From a virus, in the IMG/VR virus record IMGVR_UViG_3300044949_001924, positions 1 to 23,413 of that record: a stretch of 23,413 nucleotides of DNA; one strand, written 5' to 3'. Positions within the stretch are counted from its first letter, which is position 1; every line of letters starts with the position of its first letter. A program made the position numbers and the translations under genes. Shown in pieces: positions 13,661 through 22,479 of this stretch. The notes beneath the pieces are model-generated. The model worked only from the letters and a program-made list of their open reading frames with translations. It was not told the DNA's origin and ran no database searches.

Positions 13661-16106
13661 CGGGCTTTTATTAAATTCTTCTCAGGAATATAAAGAGCAA
13701 GTCGCAAACGAGTTATTCCGGCTTGTCAGCGTTGGGCGCGCCCCGATTCTTTCCCGAACCTTAACAACGCCTCCGACAAGTGGACTAACCGCTGACTCTT
13801 TTTACATCGTTCCCGCTGGCGCGTCGGGAGCGTGGGCGGGAAAAACTAACCAGATCGCTTGTCCAGCAATCGGTGTAAACGGACAACCAGTATCGGGAGC
13901 GTGGAAATTTTACGAGCCTTTTGCCGGATTAAATGTTTCTCTCGTGTCGGGTGGAACGTTTTTTTACGATGGGGATTCGTGGGCGACTGCTCCAAGCGGG
14001 GGTGATATGCTTGCGGCAGAATACGATAGCGATGGAGATATGAAGGTCGATGCGGCGGAAGTAGCGGATTCAATCGCCGGAAATCCAGCAGACGATACTT
14101 TTTATGGGAAAGAATCGGGAAATAAGGGCTTTTTTAATTTCTTCCCGAAAGTTAGAGCGACCGTACTGACGGGATTAAGTACGGCCACAGGAGGGGCAGT
14201 AGCCGCAACCGATACGGTACTAGGGGCGATCGGAAAACTACAGAAACAGGTGAGCGATATAGTCGCAGGCGGGGTAGGTGTTACTGACGGGGATAAGGGC
14301 GATATTACCGTATCGGGTACGGGTACGAACTGGACGATCGATAATGACGCGGTAACGTTACCTAAACTCCAAAACATCGCCACCAATCGACTGCTAGGGC
14401 GATCAACATCGGGATCGGGAGATGTAGAGGAAATTCAGTTAGGGACGGGATTGAGTCTATCGGGAGGTACGCTATCGAGTACGGGTACGGGTACAGGCGG
14501 CGCTATCACCGTACAAGACGAGTGGACAACCCTCACGATTAACGCCACGAGTCTGAATTTCACGGGCGCGGGAGTTACCGCCACGAATAGCGGTGGTGCT
14601 GTTACGGTTAGCGTGCCGGGTGGAGGGGGTTCTTTCGTCGATCTCAACTACCGGAATCTAGCGGTACAGTACGGGGCTGCGGCTTATTTTCCCCTAGATG
14701 AAACATCGGGTACTACCGCAAGTAATTTAATCGCCCCAGCCAATACGGGAGACTACCAGAATTCGCCGACGTTAAATCAATCCTCACTACTTACCTCTAA
14801 CGTCGGTAAAAGTGTTAGTTTCTCTAGAGCGTCTAGTCAGGGGGTTCTAATAAACAATGTCGGCTTTACATCGGTTCCCTTCACGATCGAGGGAATGATT
14901 AAGCTGCCTGATACGAGCCAGCAGGGGGTATTTTTCGGAATACGGGTGCAGGCGGGATCGAACAAAGGCGAGTTCTATTTAGGGGTCGGCAATAACTCTA
15001 CCGATAGCAACGGGAACGAGTTGATTGGATTAAGCGAGTTCGCGGGGTTTTACGAAACGAATACCAACTTAGGAACTCGAATCAATCATCTTGCAATGAC
15101 GGTATCAAATTCGCTTCAGCTAACGATCTACCTGAACGGGACTCAGGTATTTCAAGGCAATACATCAGGAAGCGAGGCGATAACTGGGACGAACGGTAAC
15201 GGGATGATCGCCTACCAACCGGGATCGGCAACGAGATGGGTAACGGCATTAATAGACGAGGTATCGTATTATCCGAGCGTTCTATCATCGGGACAGATCG
15301 CCCTAAGATCGGCGTTGGCTTTTAGTAATATCTCGACTAACCGAGAATTGCTGACCGCGGATCGAACCTATTTCGTGGGATATAGTGGCGCAAGCGATAG
15401 TAACGATGGGTTGACGACAGGATCTTCGTTTGCGACATGGCAAAAAGCGATCGATGTTGCCGCGACTCTCGATCTCGGTATTTATGCTGTAACAATACAA
15501 ATTCAAAACGGCACTTACACCGAACCGATCGCTTTAAAATATTTAGTCGGGGCTGGAAAAGTAACGATTAAGGGGAATTCAAATACCCCCGCAAATGTCG
15601 TTTTATCAACTACCACAACAGCGATTATTGCAAGTGGAAATATTTCTAATTGGATCATAGACGGGATCGAGATCTCTAGTTCGTCTGGGAACTGCTTAGA
15701 GGTTAACTCTAACGCTTCTGTTGAAATCCAAAATCTTCGATTCGGGAACGCGGGATTCGCTCATATTGCAGTATCCGAAGGCGGGCTAGTACGAGTTGCC
15801 GGAAACTACACGATAGCGGGAAATTCAGCGATGGGTTTTCATGTTTTGGCGCAATTTTCTGGCTTTTTTTCTTGCGCTGGTAGAACCATTACTTTAGTAG
15901 GAACACCAACTTTTGGCTCTACATTCGGATTTGCTTCTTCAATTTGGCAGGGAAGCATAGATTTTGTAAACTCGACTTTTTTGGGATCGGCAAACGGAAG
16001 ACGATACTTCGCCGAAAAAGGTGGCTATATACGCGGGACAGTAAACGGTTCATTGCCAGGGAACTCCGAGGGAGTTGCCAACTCGCCCGGATTTTATTCA
16101 CTTTAA
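13632..16106 (+). CDS. Tail fibre / receptor-binding protein (DUF2793, LamG-like, beta-helix)
   Basis: ATG 13632 is chosen over TTG 13626; GAGG (13620-13623) lies 8 bases upstream. The product is 824 residues. Residues about 30-125 (LTTPPTSGLTADSF, GAWKFYEPFAGLN, FFYDGDSW) match DUF2793, common in phage tail proteins. Gly/Ser/Thr-rich repeats follow, with NRLLGRSTSGSGDVEEI, a typical fibre linker. Residues about 340-555 are LamG/concanavalin-like (YFPLDETSGTTASN, LIDEVSYYPSVLSSGQI). Residues 570-750 look like a parallel beta-helix (SNDGLTTGSSFATWQKAID, then short repeats). The last 35 residues (NGRRYFAEKGGYIRGT, LPGN) resemble conserved fibre tips. Likely binds cell-surface glycans at infection. 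It overlaps the helicase end by 29 bases. Confidence 0.8.
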   Translation: MTTARILGNNGLLLNSSQEYKEQVANELFRLVSVGRAPILSRTLTTPPTSGLTADSFYIVPAGASGAWAGKTNQIACPAIGVNGQPVSGAWKFYEPFAGLNVSLVSGGTFFYDGDSWATAPSGGDMLAAEYDSDGDMKVDAAEVADSIAGNPADDTFYGKESGNKGFFNFFPKVRATVLTGLSTATGGAVAATDTVLGAIGKLQKQVSDIVAGGVGVTDGDKGDITVSGTGTNWTIDNDAVTLPKLQNIATNRLLGRSTSGSGDVEEIQLGTGLSLSGGTLSSTGTGTGGAITVQDEWTTLTINATSLNFTGAGVTATNSGGAVTVSVPGGGGSFVDLNYRNLAVQYGAAAYFPLDETSGTTASNLIAPANTGDYQNSPTLNQSSLLTSNVGKSVSFSRASSQGVLINNVGFTSVPFTIEGMIKLPDTSQQGVFFGIRVQAGSNKGEFYLGVGNNSTDSNGNELIGLSEFAGFYETNTNLGTRINHLAMTVSNSLQLTIYLNGTQVFQGNTSGSEAITGTNGNGMIAYQPGSATRWVTALIDEVSYYPSVLSSGQIALRSALAFSNISTNRELLTADRTYFVGYSGASDSNDGLTTGSSFATWQKAIDVAATLDLGIYAVTIQIQNGTYTEPIALKYLVGAGKVTIKGNSNTPANVVLSTTTTAIIASGNISNWIIDGIEISSSSGNCLEVNSNASVEIQNLRFGNAGFAHIAVSEGGLVRVAGNYTIAGNSAMGFHVLAQFSGFFSCAGRTITLVGTPTFGSTFGFASSIWQGSIDFVNSTFLGSANGRRYFAEKGGYIRGTVNGSLPGNSEGVANSPGFYSL

Positions 16107-16222
16107 TAGCAACAAAAATCGCCCTTGATAGTAGTAATAATCCCTTTTGGATTTGTGTAGGGGTTATGGGTAGTGAGCGGGTTTTAATGATAGTATAGTA
16201 TAGACACAAAACTCAACCTAAA

Positions 16223-16372
16223 ATGAATTTTCAAAACAAAGACATCGCTCACCCCACAATCCAAAAGTTTCTCAAGCTTATTGGATTAGTTAGGCAAATA
16301 CCTGCTTCAAAATTGGACAAAGCGATAGAACTCTTAGAGGAAATAGCGGTAGAAATACCAATTCAAAATTAA
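16223..16372 (+). CDS. Hypothetical 49-residue protein
   Basis: ATG 16223 to TAA 16370-16372. The sequence (MNFQNKDIAHPTIQKFLKLI and on to ELLEEIAVEIPIQN) is a small amphipathic helical protein. No strong ribosome site is visible upstream. The preceding 110 bases (16107-16222) are AT-rich with TATAGTATAG at about 16192-16201, a possible -10 element, and hold no other gene. Function unknown; it sits between tail fibre and tail hub. Confidence 0.45.
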   Translation: MNFQNKDIAHPTIQKFLKLIGLVRQIPASKLDKAIELLEEIAVEIPIQN

Positions 16373-16400
16373 CTATTTACACTGATCAAGTATCATTTTA

Positions 16401-18725
16401 ATGCTTTATTACCATCTATTTGGAACTTGTCGAGAAAAACCTTTAAACGGCTTAGGAGACAGCCCTGGCTTTTGGCGCACATCAAACCCTATTTCTTGGG
16501 ATAAAAACCCAAAACTAGATATAGTAACTTTTGATGGGGGATTAGGAACATCCGGGCAGTTGTGGAAAATTATCACCAAGTATGGACAAATACAAGGAAT
16601 TGGCTATGTTTCTGAGGCTGACTATAATACTCGAAATATTGGGTTTGGCATTGTTGGTGGTGGCGGTGAAATTTATCGGACATCCGCTAATTATTTTTAT
16701 CAAGGCTCGATTACTGGGAGCAGTAGGCTCGGCTATAACGTTGAAATTACCCATATAGTTCGTATCACCGATCCCGCCCATTTTCCTGCAAATCCCTATC
16801 CCGTAAATCTTCCCGAATTCCCGATTTTACCAGACAAGGATTTTAGCGTAGAAATCCAGTTTCAAAATTACGAGTACGACAACACTGGCGATGCCGAACA
16901 AAGAATTGTGGAATGGGCTGACCCGATCCGAATTTTTAATCTTTCTAGGTCTGCCCTGCGAACCGACGACCTTGACAGTCTTCTCGACTTTCACGAAGGA
17001 AGACAGGGAGCGAAAGGGGATTTTCTTTATCGGGATTTATCAGATGATTGGGCTACAAGGAACCAGATAGACCTCGGCAACGGAGCCACATCACAGGGCG
17101 CTCTTTATCCCAGTGCAGACGGAATCCTGACCGAGTTTGTTTTGACCAAAGCATACTCTTGCGGTGGAAACATTCACTACCGCCCGATCTTGTTCCCCGA
17201 TACTGGACTAAAAATTTACCGAGACGACAACGAACTGACGGGCTACGTTGTCGCTCCTGACCGAATCGTTTTCGACAACCCGCCCGCCGCAGGAATTTTG
17301 ACATGGGAGGGGAGTTTTAAAGTTCCTTGCTCGTTTGAGAGCGATCGCCTTGACTATCGACCGCTGGTCAAAATTGTCGATGGAAACCCAGTCAAGGTAA
17401 AGGGCGTGTTCGAGATTCCCTCGCTCGTTCTGCGCGAGTCGAGGATTGAGCCGGCGATCGTTCCTACTGATGTATTTGAAGACGGCACAAATCACGAATT
17501 TAAGCTCAATCTCTACAAAGCTTCAACACTATCGCCCGAATTTCAAACCAATATTGCCGAACTCTCTAGCGGGGAAAGAAAGCGGTTTTCACGCCGGCGA
17601 AAAGCGGTTGATACCAATTCCCTGCAACAACGGAGAAACCTTCGTCAAAACGAGCTAGAGTATTTGATTTGCCTCTGGCTTTCCCACAAGGGAACCGGTG
17701 CAACCTTTCAATTCCCCGATCTCCTGAACGGGGGAAACGTAATCTCTCGATTTAACTCAAAATCCCTCAATTATTCCAATCAAACTAATCAGCGCGTCTA
17801 TTCCCTAGGAGAGCTTCAAATCCGACGTTTTACGGACGGAATTCGAGGGGATGGGGGGACGGGGGGAGATTTATCCGATCCCGTCCTGACGATCTGTAGA
17901 GCTATCCTGATCGAGCTTGCGGACGGGGAAAGACTTGGATATACCAATCACTCGCGAGATATTAGGATCGATGGAGTGACCTATCGTTCTCGCCGCGCCC
18001 TTGACCCGACCGCGCTCGATCGCTCTATCGGATTGACTTCCAATAACGAAGAATTCCGAGGGGCATTTATTGACGACCTAACCGAGCCGCTAATTCTTTC
18101 GCCCCGCTTTCAAGAAGCTAAGATTACCACGGCAATTATAGACTGGCGAAACCTCCCCGACTCGCTCCTAGATTTGCCCGACGAGCGGGTGCAAATTGGC
18201 TTTGTCGGGGAAATCAACTCGAAAAGTGGCGAAACCTACACCCTCGAAAATCTTACCGAGGCCAGTATCAAACTTCGGCAATCACGGGACGAGCGGGTAA
18301 CGCCCCTGTGTGGATGGTTTTTTGGGCAAAACAACGGTGACGGGACTGGATGCCAAAAAACCGTCCCAACTTATACAACTTCTGTGAGCAGTATTGCAGA
18401 TCGCCGTATTGTCGAGGTTTATGGAATTTTTGAGAACCTTGCGTGGGGAACCTTGACTTTTCTTGACGGCAAGAATAAAAACGCTACTTACGCGATTTAC
18501 ACATCTCAATTTTTTCCATTTTCAGGAACTACACGGATCGAGTTATTTACTGGGGCGGCCGACTCGATCGCCGCTCACGATTCAGTACGGCTCACCGCAG
18601 GGTGCGATCGTACCTACAAGACGTGCAAAAATCTCTGGGAAAACACGGATAATTTTTTGGCTGTTCCTACGTTTGGGAATTTTATGCCAGGAAATGACTT
18701 CCTATTTTCGTCGCCACGGGCTTAA
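16401..18725 (+). CDS. Tail hub protein: DUF2460-like plus DUF2163-like fusion
   Basis: A 774-residue protein from ATG 16401, with no clear ribosome site. The first 130 residues are unfamiliar. From about residue 165 (AEQRIVEWADPIRIFNLS, then LLDFHEGRQGAKGDFLYRD) it matches DUF2460, the distal tail protein family. A second related stretch follows near residues 395-480 (NELEYLICLWLSHKG). Residues about 496-774 (RAILIELADGERLGYTNHSR, GAFIDDLTEP, and the end GCDRTYKTC, NTDNFLAVP, MPGNDF) fit the DUF2163 hub family. In alphaproteobacterial gene transfer agents these are two adjacent genes; here they are one polypeptide. It would close the tail tube and connect it to the fibre. Confidence 0.75.
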   Translation: MLYYHLFGTCREKPLNGLGDSPGFWRTSNPISWDKNPKLDIVTFDGGLGTSGQLWKIITKYGQIQGIGYVSEADYNTRNIGFGIVGGGGEIYRTSANYFYQGSITGSSRLGYNVEITHIVRITDPAHFPANPYPVNLPEFPILPDKDFSVEIQFQNYEYDNTGDAEQRIVEWADPIRIFNLSRSALRTDDLDSLLDFHEGRQGAKGDFLYRDLSDDWATRNQIDLGNGATSQGALYPSADGILTEFVLTKAYSCGGNIHYRPILFPDTGLKIYRDDNELTGYVVAPDRIVFDNPPAAGILTWEGSFKVPCSFESDRLDYRPLVKIVDGNPVKVKGVFEIPSLVLRESRIEPAIVPTDVFEDGTNHEFKLNLYKASTLSPEFQTNIAELSSGERKRFSRRRKAVDTNSLQQRRNLRQNELEYLICLWLSHKGTGATFQFPDLLNGGNVISRFNSKSLNYSNQTNQRVYSLGELQIRRFTDGIRGDGGTGGDLSDPVLTICRAILIELADGERLGYTNHSRDIRIDGVTYRSRRALDPTALDRSIGLTSNNEEFRGAFIDDLTEPLILSPRFQEAKITTAIIDWRNLPDSLLDLPDERVQIGFVGEINSKSGETYTLENLTEASIKLRQSRDERVTPLCGWFFGQNNGDGTGCQKTVPTYTTSVSSIADRRIVEVYGIFENLAWGTLTFLDGKNKNATYAIYTSQFFPFSGTTRIELFTGAADSIAAHDSVRLTAGCDRTYKTCKNLWENTDNFLAVPTFGNFMPGNDFLFSSPRA

Positions 18726-18807
18726 TATAGTTTTAAAAAGCTCAAGCTAATTCCGTTGTAGTTGACTATTGTGAGTAAAATTACGGATAGAGTATTAAAT
18801 ATGAAAA

Positions 18808-19299
18808 ATGCAAACTACCTCTATCCTTGTTTCGCCCACAACAGTTATCAATCGCCCGTCCGATTGGACACTGCAAGACTGGGGCGTTATATTTAGTGTT
18901 GTGCTGGCAACAAGCTCGATCATCATATCGTATTTGTTGATCAAATCTAAATCACAGGCAGAAGAATTGGATCGTATTAACCTTGAAAAGGCTACAGAGT
19001 TTAGCGATACCCAATCTAGTAGGCTTGAAAAAATGATGTCAAAACTCGATGAAAGTGTGGGGAATCTCGATAATTCGGTCAAAAACTTGAGCGAAAAAAT
19101 CACGGGATTAACTGAACGAATGGCGGTTGTCGAAACGAAACAACAGGTAGCCGATCTGGTTTTGCCTAGTTATGAGCATCAGTTTAGCGAACTACGATCA
19201 CGGCAAGAATCCCAAGATTGTCATTTAATGGAAATTCGACAACAGCAAACAAAACTATTTACCTGTTTTAAATCCTTAACAGAAATTATCGAAGCCTAA
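18808..19299 (+). CDS. Membrane-anchored coiled-coil protein, possible holin-like
   Basis: A 163-residue protein from ATG 18808. Residues about 22-45 (WGVIFSVVLATSSIIISYLLI) form one membrane segment. From about 50 to the end it is a charged coiled coil (SRLEKMMSKLDESVGNLDNS, KITGLTERMAVVETK). The stop is one base before the endolysin gene. One-TM proteins next to an endolysin are often holins or spanin-like partners, but the long coiled coil is atypical, so that role is only inferred. An overlapping 31-codon frame from ATG 18801 is not considered a gene. Confidence 0.6.
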   Translation: MQTTSILVSPTTVINRPSDWTLQDWGVIFSVVLATSSIIISYLLIKSKSQAEELDRINLEKATEFSDTQSSRLEKMMSKLDESVGNLDNSVKNLSEKITGLTERMAVVETKQQVADLVLPSYEHQFSELRSRQESQDCHLMEIRQQQTKLFTCFKSLTEIIEA

Positions 19300-19300
19300 A

Positions 19301-20053
19301 ATGAATAGCCTACTCGCCACTCAAAACACACTCCTTAAAACCCACCCGCTCGACTCCTCTAGCCCGAATCTACCCCCAGATTTTAAATCTGTTCCGATTG
19401 CCAAAGGACAAAAAGTAATTTATAAATGGCTAGAGCGGAAAGAAAATCACTACCTAATAGAAGTCCATCCCCCGATAGATGGACGCTATAACTGGTACGC
19501 GTTTCAAGGGCATTTTGATGGAACGGGAATAGAGTTTCCTGTCGTCAGAAAAGACCAGTGCGAAGCGATTTTTGAGAGAGCGATAACCGATCATCAATTC
19601 CAGTCCCTTGATCGCTGTCTCAAACGATTCGATATAACCACCATCCCCCGTGTTCGTCATTTTCTTGCTCAAATTGCCCACGAAAGCGGCGGTTTAAGAT
19701 GGATGGTTGAACTGGCATCAGGAGCCGCTTACGAGGGGCGGCAGGATTTGGGGAATGTTTTTCCAGGCGATGGACCGCGGTTTAAAGGCGTGGACGCTTT
19801 GCAAATGACTGGACGTGCTAACTATCAAGCTTTTGCCAACTTTATCGGCGATCAAAGAGTTATGGAAGGCTGGCAATATGTCTCCAAAAATTATCTATTT
19901 TTACCTAGTGGATTTTGGTGGCACAACAACAATATGAATGCTTTAATTGATCGGGGCGCAACTGTTCGGCAAGTTACCCGACGAGTGAACGGGGGATACA
20001 ACGGGCTTGCAGACAGAGAACGGTACTACCAGAGAGCTTTACGATTTATCTAA
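19301..20053 (+). CDS. Endolysin, GH19-type chitinase/lysozyme fold
   Basis: A 250-residue protein from ATG 19301, one base after the preceding stop. Residues about 30-72 (KGQKVIYKWLERKENHYLI, WYAFQGHFD) form a small SH3-like N-terminal domain. Residues 95-250 are GH19-like: FLAQIAHESGGLRWM with E128 as probable general acid, AYEGR with E145 as a second acidic candidate, then DALQMTGRANYQAF and SGFWWHNNNMN. It would cleave peptidoglycan glycan strands to release phage. No signal peptide is seen, so export would depend on a holin, perhaps the upstream membrane protein. Confidence 0.82.
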   Translation: MNSLLATQNTLLKTHPLDSSSPNLPPDFKSVPIAKGQKVIYKWLERKENHYLIEVHPPIDGRYNWYAFQGHFDGTGIEFPVVRKDQCEAIFERAITDHQFQSLDRCLKRFDITTIPRVRHFLAQIAHESGGLRWMVELASGAAYEGRQDLGNVFPGDGPRFKGVDALQMTGRANYQAFANFIGDQRVMEGWQYVSKNYLFLPSGFWWHNNNMNALIDRGATVRQVTRRVNGGYNGLADRERYYQRALRFI

Positions 20054-20072
20054 ATTTATTCTCCCAATCTAC

Positions 20073-20101
20073 TTGACAATTCCAGAAAGCTTGTGTATGA
20101 T
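20073..20101 (+). promoter_or_regulatory. Rightward promoter, family copy 3
   Basis: TTGACA (20073-20078), 17-base spacer beginning ATTCCAGAAAG, TATGAT (20096-20101), then TTAATTAAT. It lies just after the endolysin stop and about 30 bases before the small gene at 20134. It shares AATCTACTTGACAATTC with copy 1. Confidence 0.75.
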
Positions 20102-20133
20102 TTAATTAATCAAGTTTTTTGGAGTTGTTTCGT

Positions 20134-20277
20134 ATGAACGAAAGAGAATTATTATCTGAACTCAATCAACTAATTAATCTCCTTCAGGAATTAGTTGCAG
20201 AACAAAAAGAAATGAACCGATATTTAAAGGAAATATCGGAATCCTTACACTCCTTTGCAGACTCAAAAAAGGAGTAG
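20134..20277 (+). CDS. Hypothetical 47-residue coiled-coil protein
   Basis: ATG 20134, with GGAG (20121-20124) 9 bases upstream, to TAG 20275-20277. The product (MNERELLSELNQLINLLQEL and on) is a continuous amphipathic helix with a leucine heptad pattern, ending in DSKKE. Promoter copy 3 lies immediately upstream, so expression is likely. No function assigned; small coiled-coil proteins of this kind may bind host or phage partners. Confidence 0.6.
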   Translation: MNERELLSELNQLINLLQELVAEQKEMNRYLKEISESLHSFADSKKE

Positions 20278-20339
20278 CTATTCACAAATCCACCGATAGC
20301 GAGTCTATTCAATTAACCAAACTATTACAATGTAAAGCC

Positions 20340-20618
20340 ATGAACAAAGGATACAGACCATTAATCATCGAAGATATTGACGGCAACAAGGTTTTTGTAA
20401 ATTGCTGTTTAATTGTTTCGATTACAAAAAATGAGTGTTTTGCTCAAAACGATCAATATGTCGTTGAAATTAGTGAGGCGTTGGCAAAACTACGAATCTC
20501 CCGTTCTGTAGCCGAAATTTTAATGGATCGGCTTGTCGATGAACTATTTTTTACCGCCGAATCTATCGAAAAAGAAAAAGCAATTTTAAGTCAACCAGAG
20601 GAGCAAGATGATGTTTAG
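20340..20618 (+). CDS. Hypothetical protein
   Basis: A 92-residue protein from ATG 20340. The N-terminal half is beta-like (RPLIIEDIDGNKVFVNCCLI) and the second half helical and acidic (VAEILMDRLVDELFFTAES). No ribosome site is obvious. It overlaps the next gene by about 11 bases, which suggests coupled translation. Probably transcribed from promoter copy 3. Not recognised. Confidence 0.6.
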   Translation: MNKGYRPLIIEDIDGNKVFVNCCLIVSITKNECFAQNDQYVVEISEALAKLRISRSVAEILMDRLVDELFFTAESIEKEKAILSQPEEQDDV

Positions 20619-20979
20619 TGTAGGAGAATTTGTCAAAATTAATTCAGATATTCTTAAAGAAGATATTGATCGCGGAGCAGGTCGGATCGTGGAAATTATT
20701 CCTGATGGGCCATACTTATCAGTAGATTTTCAGTGTCCCGAACCAGAAAACCTTTGGTTACTCCCCTCGGAAATTGTTCCCGTCGAGATTGCTGTCAGAA
20801 ACCGTCCCAGCTATTCTAGTAATATTGTAGAATGTTTTGGGAGACCATACGAAGTTCCTAGCAACGAAGGTGATCCCGACGAAATTCTCGACGATGACGA
20901 TCCCGACGATAAGCCTAGTATTATCTGGCAAGAGTCCGGTGATCTGCCAGAGAGAGTGATAGAGTGGCAAGAATTTTAA
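20608..20979 (+). CDS. Hypothetical SH3/KOW-like protein with acidic tail
   Basis: Two adjacent ATGs (20608, 20611); AGGAG lies about 5-8 bases upstream. The 123-residue product opens with SVGEFVKINSDILKED and GAGRIVEIIPDGPYLSVDF, a pattern of small beta-barrel (KOW/SH3-like) domains. It then has an Asp-rich stretch (GDPDEILDDDDPDDKPS) of DNA-mimic-like acidity. A terminator follows directly. Function unknown; inhibition of a DNA-binding host protein is one possibility, inferred only from charge. Confidence 0.6.
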   Translation: MMFSVGEFVKINSDILKEDIDRGAGRIVEIIPDGPYLSVDFQCPEPENLWLLPSEIVPVEIAVRNRPSYSSNIVECFGRPYEVPSNEGDPDEILDDDDPDDKPSIIWQESGDLPERVIEWQEF

Positions 20980-21005
20980 AACTTTCCTTTCGTGATGTTT
21001 CAAGA

Positions 21006-21031
21006 AAGACGGCTAACAAAGTCGTCTTTTT
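21006..21031 (+). terminator. Rho-independent terminator
   Basis: AAGACGGC and GTCGTCTT form an 8-bp stem with one G-U pair around TAACAAA, followed by T residues. It ends the short operon started by promoter copy 3 and separates it from the portal gene. Confidence 0.75.
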
Positions 21032-21063
21032 CCTTTAGAATAGGGAAAGAATTGTAACTCCCG

Positions 21064-22359
21064 ATGGCCAAAGGAAAGAAAAAAAAGGACAAAAAACAAG
21101 ACGGATCGCTGAGAGGGTCACAGCGATCGCTTGCAACATCGGGAATTTTATCGATGACGCGGCGATACGACTTAGAAATCGAGGAAAATCCGATTCGAGA
21201 CCCACGGATTTCCCGCGAGCTAATCGAGCTTAACCAATGGTGCTATGAAGTTTTTCATTCCCTCGAAATGGCCGCTGACGATACTTTCGCCAGCAACGAC
21301 GGGGACGATCAGGGATGGTCAATTGCCGATACGCTCGATGACGAAGAAACGCCAGTAAACGCCGAAGTTTTCGCAATTGCCGAAGAATTACGTCAAAGGA
21401 AACAATCACTAGATTCCTATGTGATTGGCGGTGACACGCTTAAAAAAGCTTTGCGGTGGACATTAGGGAAAGGCGATTGCTTCATCGAGCTAGGTATCGA
21501 ACGAGAGGGACTATCCCCAAACAAAAGCAAGGATTTTGGAGTAAGCAAAAGCTTATATCTGCCTACATTCGAGATGTTCCGAAAAGAGAGCGATCAAGGC
21601 GAACTGCTAGGATTCGAGCAGAGAAAATATTTATCGCACTCCGATCCCGATTATTTTTTTGAGCCAGAAAAACTGATTCATCTCCGGCATTCTCCCAATT
21701 ATCTTTATGGCCGTTCCCTCTGGTGTACATCTCTTGATGCGTGGGCAGACGTAAAACGAGCAACCGACAACCTCCAAAAAAAAGCCGATGACATTGCAAG
21801 CGATCCAACCTTGTTTATTTTTCCTGGCATGAGCGAGGAAAACAAGCGAAAATTTGAACAAGAAATACAGCTACAGCGACAATCGGGGGCAATCACCGAT
21901 TTTGTTCTAACTAGCAAAGAATACGACATTCGCAAAATGGCAAACCTTAACCCCGATCTTTCAGGATTAATTGACAATGTTTTACAGTGTCGGTACAAGC
22001 TAATTATTCCAGGCTTTCCTTCATATTTTTTCCCCGGACTCGAATCAAAAGGGGGAACCAAAGAGTTATCAAGATCGCCTGACCGCCGTTACTCCCGGAT
22101 GCGCTACGGGTGGTGTCAGTTGCTGACAGGTGCGATTAAACAGGTGATCGACACGGAGCTAGTGCTAAGAAAAAGCTATGATTGGTATTTTGAAAACGCC
22201 CAAAACAAGTATCGTATTCTCTGGCCAAAATGGTCAGAATCGATTGATGGCATGACGGGCGACGAAACCGAAGACACCGCCGCAGAAGAAAGTACGCTAA
22301 AAAGTAATAACAAATCACAAGAGGAAAACAGTGAAAAGAAGCCTAGAAAAACTACTTGA
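21064..22359 (+). CDS. Phage portal protein
   Basis: A 431-residue protein from ATG 21064. The N-terminus is very basic (KGKKKKDKKQ). The core has ISRELIELNQWCYEVFHSLE, GGDTLKKALRWTLGKGDCFI, then IHLRHSPNYLYGRSLWCTSL and DAWADVKRATDNL, the run typical of phage portal proteins. The C-terminus is acidic then basic. Portals form the dodecameric ring at the capsid vertex that admits DNA and joins the tail. It lies after a terminator, so an upstream promoter or readthrough must supply transcription. Its end overlaps the small ORF at 22331. Confidence 0.8.
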   Translation: MAKGKKKKDKKQDGSLRGSQRSLATSGILSMTRRYDLEIEENPIRDPRISRELIELNQWCYEVFHSLEMAADDTFASNDGDDQGWSIADTLDDEETPVNAEVFAIAEELRQRKQSLDSYVIGGDTLKKALRWTLGKGDCFIELGIEREGLSPNKSKDFGVSKSLYLPTFEMFRKESDQGELLGFEQRKYLSHSDPDYFFEPEKLIHLRHSPNYLYGRSLWCTSLDAWADVKRATDNLQKKADDIASDPTLFIFPGMSEENKRKFEQEIQLQRQSGAITDFVLTSKEYDIRKMANLNPDLSGLIDNVLQCRYKLIIPGFPSYFFPGLESKGGTKELSRSPDRRYSRMRYGWCQLLTGAIKQVIDTELVLRKSYDWYFENAQNKYRILWPKWSESIDGMTGDETEDTAAEESTLKSNNKSQEENSEKKPRKTT

Positions 22360-22476
22360 CGCATTATACGAGGGAGACGTTTGCCCGTATTATCAGGCAG
22401 TTGTTTAGGATTAGAATATTTTCAAGGATATGCCTTCCATCGTCCCGTCCATCCTGAAGACTTTTGTATTGAGTGA
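22331..22476 (+). pseudogene. EAL-like remnant: two fragments in different frames
   Basis: GTG 22331, with GAGG (22321-22324) 6 bases upstream, opens a 25-codon frame inside the portal end: SLEKLLDALYEGDVCPYYQ, stopping at TAG 22406. This resembles the opening motif of EAL phosphodiesterase domains (AL..GE..YYQP). From 22405 the -1 frame reads LGLEYFQGYAFHRPVHPEDF, resembling the EAL closing motif (QGY.F.RP....F), and stops at TGA 22474. The roughly 200 residues normally between them are absent. I infer an EAL gene that lost its middle; it has no catalytic site. Two unrelated small peptides are the alternative. Confidence 0.38.
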
Positions 22477-22479
22477 ATC

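Noticed and set aside
13632-16106. Possible diversity-generating retroelement acting on the tail fibre
   Set aside because: No reverse transcriptase gene and no near-identical template repeat seen in the window.
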